NCBI GenBank assembly: GCA_963849005.1
Contig: CAWKGC010000008.1
Location: 1 to 36,825, forward strand
DNA: 36,825 nt
Direction: 5' to 3'
Source of the DNA: CAWKGC01 sp963849005
GTDB lineage: Bacteria > Pseudomonadota > Gammaproteobacteria > Burkholderiales > Usitatibacteraceae
The position numbers were made by a program, and so were the translations under genes. The first letter of the stretch is position 1; the number at the start of each line of letters is the position of its first letter. The notes below the pieces were generated by a model. That model ran no database searches. It was not told where the DNA came from and worked only from the letters and a program-made list of their open reading frames with translations. Shown here piece after piece: positions 30,734 to 36,825 of this stretch.

Positions 30734-32119
30734 CTAGAAGAGTCCCAGCACCCAGCCCGGGAACAAGGCCAGCAGGACGACCGGGATGAGGCACACGACG
30801 CTCGCGGCAACGGCGACGCGGCGCGGCGCGGCCCCGCCCGCGACGGCTTCCTGCGGGCTCATGAACATGAACTGGATCACGCGCAGGTAGAAGTAGATCC
30901 CGAGGTAGCTGCCGACGAGGCCGAGCACGGCGTAGGTGGTGTAGCCCGCTGCGATCACGTTCTTGAAGATGAGGAACTTGGCGACGAATCCGGGGAACGG
31001 GGGAATGCCGGCGAGCGAAAGCATGGCCATGCCGATGGCGAGCGCGGCATAGGGCTCGCGGTGCCAGAGGCCCTTCAGGTTCTCGAGGCGGTCGCGCGTC
31101 GCGTCGTCGCCGGGAGGGATCGCCGCGAAGGCGAGCAGGTTCATCAGGCCATAGGCGAGCAAATAGAACACCACCGCCTGGAAGCGGCCGGCGCCGTCGC
31201 CAAGGAACGCGTAAAAGAGGTAACCCGCGTGCGCGATCGACGAGTACGCGATCATGCGGCGGAAACTCACCTGCTTCATCGCGGTGAGGTTCCCCCACAC
31301 GATCGACACCAGCGGCAGGACCGCGATCATCGTCGCCACCGCCCAGGGCACCGGCGCGGTGGAGAACAGGCGCGCGGCGGTGAGCAGCACGCCCGCCTTG
31401 ATCGCGGTCGACATGTAGGCCGTGACCGGGATGCTCGCGCCCTCGTAGGCATCGGGCGCCCAGGCGTGGAACGGGACGATCGCGGCCTTCAGGAAGAACG
31501 CGATCGTCACCAGCGCGACGCCGGCGACCGCCATCGTGTCGTGCGAGGCCAGCGCCCCGGAGAAAGTGGTGAGCGCCATCGAGCCGGTGGCGCCGAAGAG
31601 CAGCGAGATGCCCATCAGCAGCGTGGCACTCGCCGCCCCGCCGAGGACGAGGTACTTGAGCGCCGCCTCCACGCTTTCGGGCCGCTTGAAGGCGATCAGC
31701 ACCAGCACGTACACGGGCAGCGACATCAGCTCGAGCCCGAGGAAGAGCGTGAGGAAGCTGTCCGAGGAAACCAGCAGGCAGAAGCCGTACAGGGACGCGA
31801 GCAGCAGGGTGTGGAATCGCTCGTCGCCGTCGAAATCGTCGCGCGACATCAGCAGCACCGGAAGTGCCAGGGCCAGCACGATCGCCTTGGCGGCCGAGAT
31901 CGCGGGGCTCACCGCAACCTGTCCCGGGAAGGCAGACGCGGCGACGCCGCCGAAATGCAGCCACGCCGCGGCAGCCGCGGCGGCCGCCACGGCGACGAGT
32001 GAAACGGCAAGCGCGCCCCGCGCATCGTCGGAGACGAGCGCCATCGCGACCAGCGCCACGATCCCGGCGAGCAGGATGTGCTCGGGAAGCATCGCGGTGG
32101 CGAGAAGTTGCCAGTTCAT
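30734..32119 (-). CDS. nuoN: NADH-quinone oxidoreductase subunit N
   Basis: NuoN is one of three antiporter-like proton-pumping subunits in the membrane arm of complex I. The 461-residue sequence has about 14 hydrophobic segments and the family motifs LGLELMSLPVYVL, ALKYLVLGG, PFHAWAPDAYEGA, AYSSIAHAGY and LSLAGIPPFPGFVAKF. The frame is intact. Its ATG overlaps the nuoM stop (ATGA), so coupling is likely. It is the last nuo gene. Confidence 0.97.
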   Translation of the reverse strand: MNWQLLATAMLPEHILLAGIVALVAMALVSDDARGALAVSLVAVAAAAAAAAWLHFGGVAASAFPGQVAVSPAISAAKAIVLALALPVLLMSRDDFDGDERFHTLLLASLYGFCLLVSSDSFLTLFLGLELMSLPVYVLVLIAFKRPESVEAALKYLVLGGAASATLLMGISLLFGATGSMALTTFSGALASHDTMAVAGVALVTIAFFLKAAIVPFHAWAPDAYEGASIPVTAYMSTAIKAGVLLTAARLFSTAPVPWAVATMIAVLPLVSIVWGNLTAMKQVSFRRMIAYSSIAHAGYLFYAFLGDGAGRFQAVVFYLLAYGLMNLLAFAAIPPGDDATRDRLENLKGLWHREPYAALAIGMAMLSLAGIPPFPGFVAKFLIFKNVIAAGYTTYAVLGLVGSYLGIYFYLRVIQFMFMSPQEAVAGGAAPRRVAVAASVVCLIPVVLLALFPGWVLGLF

Positions 32120-33654
32120 GGCGCGCTCACGGGCAGGCGGGGCGTCGTCACCAGCTCACGGAACTGCCGGGCGGCAAGCTCGGTCTTTTGCATCGGGCCG
32201 TCGGGAAACAGGCCGAGCGCGAACACGGCCACCACGATCGCGGCGAGGACCAGGCGCTCGCGCGTGTCGAGGTCGGCAAGCGGCAGGTGCGGCGCCTTGG
32301 CGGGGCCGAACAGGAACCGCTGGGCAAAGCGCAGCATGTAGAGCGCGCCCAGCACCACGCCCGACACGGCGGCGGCGGCCATCCACATCGGGAAGGACGA
32401 CCCCTGCTGGTATTGCGTCCACGCCGACCTGAACGCGCCGAGCAGCACGAGGAATTCCCCGGTGAAGCCGCTGGTGGTCGGCAGCCCTATCGAGGCGAGC
32501 GTGAGGACCATGAAGAACACCGAGTAGACCGGCAGCAATTTCGCCAGCCCCCCGTAGGCGGCGAGTTCGCGCGTATGGCAGCGCTCGTAGATCATCCCGA
32601 CCATCAGGAACAGGCCTGCGGCGACGAGCCCGTGGCTCACCATCTGGACCACCGCGCCCTGGATGCCGAGGACGTCGAGGCTGGCGAGGCCCAGCATCAC
32701 GTAGCCCAGGTGGCTGATCGACGAGTAGGCGATGATCTTCTTGATGTCGTCCTGCACCAGGGCAAGGCAGGCGCCGTAGACGATGCTCACCACGGAAAGC
32801 GCCATGATCAAGGGCACGAGTTCGCGCGTGGCATCCGGGAACAGCGGGAAGCCGAGCTTCATGAAGCCGTACGTTCCCATCTTCAGCAGCACCCCGGCGA
32901 GGATCACCGAGCCTGCGGTCGGCGCCTCGACGTGCGCGTCGGGCAGCCACGTGTGCAGCGGCACCATCGGCACCTTGATCGCGAACGACAGCCCGAATGC
33001 CGCCAGCAGCAGCATCTGCGTGGAAAGCGGCAGGCGGGCGCGGTAGAGGTCGGCGAAGGCGAACGAGGCGACGCCGGTCGTGGCCTGCAGCGACCAGACG
33101 AGGTAGATCAGCGCGGCAAGCATGAGGATGCTGCCGAAAGCGGTATAGAGGAAGAACTTGATCGTCGCGTAGATGCGCCGCTCGCCGCCCCAGATGCCGA
33201 TCAGGAGGAACATCGGTATCAGCATCGCTTCCCAGAAGAGATAGAACAGGAACAGGTCCTGCGCGAGGAAGGTGCCTAGCATCGCGAACTGGATCAGGAA
33301 CACCATCGAATAGAAGAGCTTCACGTCCTTCCTGATCGCGGTGAACGCGCCCGCGACCACCAGCGGGCCCAGGAACGCGGTGAGCGCGACCAGCAGGATG
33401 TTGTAGCCGTCGAGGCCCACCTGGTAGTACACGCCCCAGGCGGGAATCCACGCGATGCGCGTCTCGAACTGCAGCCCCGCGACGGCGGCGTCGAAGCGCG
33501 TGTAGAGCCACGCGACAAGGAAGAACTGCGCCACCATGACCCACAGCGACACCTGGCGCATGGTTCCTTCCTGCTTCGGCGGCGTGGCCACGAGCAGCGC
33601 GATGCCGGCGAGCGGCAGGTACAGGACGATGTTGAGGATCGTCGCCTCAGGCAT
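32116..33654 (-). CDS. nuoM: NADH-quinone oxidoreductase subunit M
   Basis: NuoM is an antiporter-like proton-pumping subunit. The 512-residue sequence is intact, with LFYLFWEAMLIPMFLLIGIWGG, KFFLYTAFGSILML, PLHTWLPDAHVEAPTAGSVI, IKKIIAYSSISHLGYVMLG and GLPTTSGFTGEFL. The conserved Glu in WEAMLIP and Lys residues in the central helices are in place. The start overlaps the nuoL stop by 8 bases. Confidence 0.97.
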   Translation of the reverse strand: MPEATILNIVLYLPLAGIALLVATPPKQEGTMRQVSLWVMVAQFFLVAWLYTRFDAAVAGLQFETRIAWIPAWGVYYQVGLDGYNILLVALTAFLGPLVVAGAFTAIRKDVKLFYSMVFLIQFAMLGTFLAQDLFLFYLFWEAMLIPMFLLIGIWGGERRIYATIKFFLYTAFGSILMLAALIYLVWSLQATTGVASFAFADLYRARLPLSTQMLLLAAFGLSFAIKVPMVPLHTWLPDAHVEAPTAGSVILAGVLLKMGTYGFMKLGFPLFPDATRELVPLIMALSVVSIVYGACLALVQDDIKKIIAYSSISHLGYVMLGLASLDVLGIQGAVVQMVSHGLVAAGLFLMVGMIYERCHTRELAAYGGLAKLLPVYSVFFMVLTLASIGLPTTSGFTGEFLVLLGAFRSAWTQYQQGSSFPMWMAAAAVSGVVLGALYMLRFAQRFLFGPAKAPHLPLADLDTRERLVLAAIVVAVFALGLFPDGPMQKTELAARQFRELVTTPRLPVSAP

Positions 33655-35523
33655 TGCCCAGGCTCCACATGAGGCAGGCCACGCTGCCGGCGAGCACCAG
33701 CAGCACGTAGCGTTGCAGGTTTCCGGTCTGCACGCGGCCGAGCACGCCGGCGCAGCGTTGCGCGAGGCTCGCCATGCCGTTGAGCGCGCCGTCGATCAGG
33801 AAGCGGTCGCCGAAGCGCAGGAACACGCGATCGGATATCCAGGTAAGCGGCCGGCCGAGGAAGCGCACGTAGGCCTCGTCGACGAAGTATTTTCCGGCCA
33901 GCACGCGGTGGATGCCCTCGAGGCGGGGGCGCATGGCCTTCGCGCGCGCCGCATTGTTGCCGTAGAAGTACGCTGCGATCGCAATGCCGGTGACGGCGAT
34001 CGCCACCGACACGTAGACGAGCGGCGTCTCGAGATGGTGCAGCGCGTGGCGCGCCTCGGGCATCGGCATCACCGGCTCCAGCCAGTGCGGGATCGCGATG
34101 AAACCGCCGACCGCGGAAAGGACCGCGAGCACGATGAGCACGTACGCCATCGTGGGCGGCGACTCGTGGATGTGGTGCTCGACCTCGCGGTCGACGCGCG
34201 AGTCGCCCAGGAACGTGAGCCAGAAGAGCCGCGTCATGTAGAACGCGGTGATCAGCGCCGTGGTCGCCATCACCAGCCAGAGCAGCGGCGAGCCGCCGCG
34301 CGTGCTCGCGAGCGCGAACCAGAGGATCTCGTCCTTGGAGAAGAACCCGGAGAGCGGCGGGATGCCGGCGATCGCGAGCGTGGCGATGCCGAAAGTGACG
34401 AAGGTGATCGGGATCTTCCTGCCGAGCCCGCCCATCTTGTGGATGTCCTGCTCGCCCTGCAGCGCGTGGATCACGCTTCCCGAGCCGAGGAACAGGCACG
34501 CCTTGAAGAACGCGTGCGTGGTGACGTGGAAGATGGCCACGCCATAGGCGCCCACGCCGAGCGCCACGAACATGAAGCCCAGCTGCGAGAGCGTGGAATA
34601 GGCCAGCACCTTCTTGATGTCGTTCTGGGCGATCGCGATCGTCGCGGCGAAGAACGCGGTCGCGGCCCCCACCACCACGATCGCCTGCGAGGCCGCCTCG
34701 GCATGCAGGTACACGCCGTTCAGGCGCGCGACGAGGTACACGCCGCCGGTGACCATGGTCGCGGCATGGATCAGCGCCGAGACCGGCGTCGGGCCGGCCA
34801 TCGCGTCGGGCAGCCACACGTGCAGCGGGATCTGCGCCGACTTGCCGCAAGCGCCGATGAACAGGAGGATGCCGCAGCAGGCTCGCCGACACCGCGGGCG
34901 TGGCGCCCCCCGCGTAGGCGGCGTTGATCTTGTCGAAGTCGAAGAGTGCCGAACGCCCACCACGCGAGGAACATCCCGAGCAGGAAGCCGGCATCGCCGA
35001 TGCGGTTGGTGATGAACGCCTTCTTGCCCGCGGCCGCCTTGTCGTCGTCCTCGAACCAGAAGCCGATGAGGAGATAGGAGGCGAGCCCCACGCCTTCCCA
35101 GCCGACGAAGACCACGAGGAGGGAGCGGCCGAGCACGAGCAGCAGCATGAAGAAGAGGAACAGGTTCAGGTACGCGAAGTAGCGCGCGTAGCTCGCGTCC
35201 TCCTTCATGTAGCCGATCGAGTAGATGTGGATCAGCGTGCCCACGCCGGTGACGATCAGCGCCATCACCGCCGCAAGGCGGTCGAAGTAGAACGAGACCT
35301 CGAAGGACTGGCCTGCAATTTTCGCCCAGGTGAACGCCGTCTCCACCACCGCAGCGTCGTTCGCGCGCAGGTCGAGGAAGCACTTCACGGTGACGAGGAA
35401 GGCGATCGCGGGAAGCGCGCACCCGACCGCCGAGACGAATCGCTTGCCCAGGCGATTGCCGAGCAGGCCGTTCAGCAGGAAGCCCAGCAGCGGCAACAGG
35501 ACGATGAGGGCGAGGGGCTTCAC
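33647..35523 (-). CDS. nuoL: NADH-quinone oxidoreductase subunit L (two frameshifts)
   Basis: NuoL is the distal proton-pumping subunit with the long lateral helix. The N-terminal part (GTG at 35523, MKPLALIVLLPLLGFLLNGL to LLGMFLAWWAFGTL) and the main part from CGILLFIGACGKSAQIPLHV to the end are typical. They are in different frames, and a short middle piece, FDFDKINAAYAGGATPAVSA, is in a third. The breaks are near 34940-34947 and 34871-34882. The 1877-base span fits about 624 residues once corrected. Intact flanking nuoM and nuoN and continuous similarity argue for sequence error rather than a dead gene. Confidence 0.95.
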
Positions 35524-35526
35524 CGT

Positions 35527-35828
35527 CTAGCCTTTCAGGTCCGAGAAGGCATCGGCGTCGAGCGTGCGCTTCTGGCGCACCAGCAGGAGCACGATGGGGA
35601 TCGCAATCGCGATCTCGGCGGCGGCGACGACGAACACCAGGAACACCAGCACGGCGCCGGCCGCCACGCCCGTCTGCTCGGCGAAGGTGACGAGGCTCAG
35701 GATCACGCCGTTCAACATCAGCCCATGCACATCAGCATGATCAGCAGGTTGCGCCGGATGATCACCCCGATGAGGCCGAGGGCGAACAGCGCGGCGCTGA
35801 GCGCGACGAGGAGGTGGATCCTATCCAT
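35527..35828 (-). CDS. nuoK: NADH-quinone oxidoreductase subunit K (frameshift)
   Basis: NuoK is a three-helix membrane subunit. The first frame gives MDRIHLLVALSAALFALGLI, GVIIRRNLLIMLMCMG and then a premature stop; the next frame continues LMLNGVILSLVTF to KRTLDADAFSDLKG. One base is missing near 35719-35724 (a C before TGATG restores GLMLNG). The 302-base span is one short of 101 codons, fitting a normal 100-residue NuoK. The two conserved membrane Glu positions are partly visible (AAAEIAIAIPIV). It overlaps nuoJ by 8 bases. Confidence 0.95.
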
Positions 35829-36348
35829 TGCGCTTCCTCGCTCCCTTGATCACGGCCAGCGTCGCGACCGCGGCGGCAAGCAGGAGCACGGAGGTAAGCT
35901 CGAAGTGCAGCCAATACTCGGTGAGGAAGGCTTCCGCGAACTGCTGCAAACCGAATCCGGCGCGTCCGGCCGGGCCCGACGACGAGGGCGCGCCGTACCA
36001 GACGCCGATCGCGAGGAGTTCGAGGAAGACCAGCCCGAACGCGAGCCCCGGCGCCAGCATCCCCGAGAAGCGCCGCTTGAACGACGGGTCGCGCGCGTCG
36101 AGAAGCATGATCACGTAGACCATGAACACCATGACCGCGCCGACGTAGATCAGCACCTGGAACGCGGCGATGAAATGCACGCCGAGCAGGCCGTAGATTC
36201 CGCCCAGCAGCACCATGGTCGAGATGAGCGCGATGGCCACCTGCATGGGGTGGCGCAGCACCAGCATGAGCACGCCGCCCGCGAGCGCGCCGGCGCCGAA
36301 CGCGATGAGGAGCAGCGTGTCGAGGTTTTCGAGGAGGCCGGTGATCAT
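35821..36348 (-). CDS. nuoJ: NADH-quinone oxidoreductase subunit J
   Basis: NuoJ is a five-helix membrane subunit of complex I. The intact 175-residue sequence includes VLRHPMQVAIALISTMVLLG and the conserved FIAAFQVLIYVGAVMVFMVYVIML with its pi-bulge region. The ATG at 36348 overlaps the nuoI stop as ATGA; a longer upstream frame is the out-of-frame part of nuoI joined by the indel there. Confidence 0.96.
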   Translation of the reverse strand: MITGLLENLDTLLLIAFGAGALAGGVLMLVLRHPMQVAIALISTMVLLGGIYGLLGVHFIAAFQVLIYVGAVMVFMVYVIMLLDARDPSFKRRFSGMLAPGLAFGLVFLELLAIGVWYGAPSSSGPAGRAGFGLQQFAEAFLTEYWLHFELTSVLLLAAAVATLAVIKGARKRNG

Positions 36349-36825
36349 CGCGGGCCTGCCTTGCCGGCGCGCGGCGGGTACGGCTTGGCGACGTCCGAGC
36401 GCGGGCTCCAGGTCAGCAGTTCTTCCTTGCCGATCCACATCGCGTGGCGGTCGCCCGAGGGCAGGTCGGGCACTTCCTCGAGCATGCGGATCGCGTCTTC
36501 GGGGCAGGCCTCCACGCACAGCCCGCAGAAGATGCAGCGCGAGTAGTCGATCTCGAAGCGCGAAGGGGACTTCGGATGCGCCACGTCTTCCGGGTCGAAC
36601 GCCGCGTCGATCTCGATCACCTGCGCCGGGCACACGGTCGCGCACATGTTGCAGGCGATGCACCTGCAGGCTGCCGTCGGGGCGCTGGGTGAGGATGTGC
36701 TTGCCGCGGTTGGCCGGGGCATAGTCGGCGCGGGTCTCTTCCGGGTAGTAGGTCGTGATCGCGCCCTTCCTCCCGGTCATCCACTTCGCCATGTTGCGCA
36801 GGAACACGCGGCTGGTGATGAAGAT
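36345..36825 (-). CDS. nuoI: NADH-quinone oxidoreductase subunit I, partial and frameshifted
   Basis: NuoI carries two 4Fe-4S clusters in the peripheral arm. The window's right edge cuts its N terminus; the visible part begins before FLRNMAKWMTGRKGAITTYY and runs to RGKHILTQRPDGSLQ. An extra G near 36666-36669 then shifts the frame; removing it gives CIACNMCATVCPAQVIEI and CIFCGLCVEACPEDAIRM, both cluster motifs intact. The C-terminal part, DRHAMWIGKEELLTW, does not look like the usual betaproteobacterial NuoI ending as I recall it, suggesting a divergent type. Confidence 0.93.

Overview
The window is about 36.8 kb of GC-rich bacterial chromosome, most likely from a betaproteobacterium (Burkholderiales/Nitrosomonadales type). 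This rests on the rpsP-rimM-trmD-rplS order, ffh divergent from a CcsA-like gene, a tryptophan 2,3-dioxygenase, a 3-hydroxybutyrate dehydrogenase remnant beside a patatin gene, and repeat families common in that class. It holds core genes (16S/tRNA maturation, signal recognition particle, complex I, tRNA-Phe) and several accessory genes. I saw no phage, no transposase gene and no CRISPR array, and no gene-free stretch exceeds 300 bases.

Layout. 0-3.8 kb: a TetR-type repressor gene (frameshifted, cut by the left edge) divergent from a class II aldolase with a likely operator between them, then a secreted sulfatase and a small exported protein. 3.8-5.9 kb: rpsP-rimM-trmD-rplS with a clear sigma-70 promoter and a terminator. 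6-12.2 kb: an orphan amino-acid/amide binding protein, an M20 peptidase coupled to ffh, then the divergent CcsA-like and CorC/CNNM-like genes. 12.2-19.8 kb: a minus-strand run of an internally deleted 3-hydroxybutyrate dehydrogenase, a patatin lipase, a VTT membrane domain fused to a disulfide reductase, DUF547, a two-domain transferase, DUF3047 and a SelD-N-terminal-like flavoprotein. 19.8-23.7 kb: an ECF sigma factor coupled to a catalytically degenerate 6-phosphogluconolactonase-like gene, then a MASE1-PAS histidine kinase with a FixJ-type regulator. 23.7-25.6 kb: a variant metallophosphoesterase and an ArsS-type radical SAM gene. 25.8-30.6 kb: kynA, a CYTH-CHAD protein, a small cytochrome c, tRNA-Phe, an AbrB-type membrane protein and a cyclic-nucleotide-binding protein. 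30.7-36.8 kb: nuoIJKLMN on the minus strand.

How the genes work together. The most interesting content is the set of families known as the rSAM/selenodomain (arsenosugar-type) group: an ArsS-like radical SAM enzyme with a metallophosphoesterase, and 8 kb away both associated transferase domains fused in one protein, with the TIGR03169 flavoprotein, DUF3047, DUF547 and the VTT-reductase. No arsenic methyltransferase (ArsM) is visible, so the substrate is open.

Sequence quality. Conserved genes near both ends (tetR, sulfatase, rplS, trmD, nuoL, nuoK, nuoI) carry one-base gains or losses in GC-rich runs, some in compensating pairs. I found none between about 5.6 and 34.8 kb. For essential genes this looks like consensus or assembly error, not biology, and it also casts doubt on the apparent in-frame rpsP-rimM fusion.
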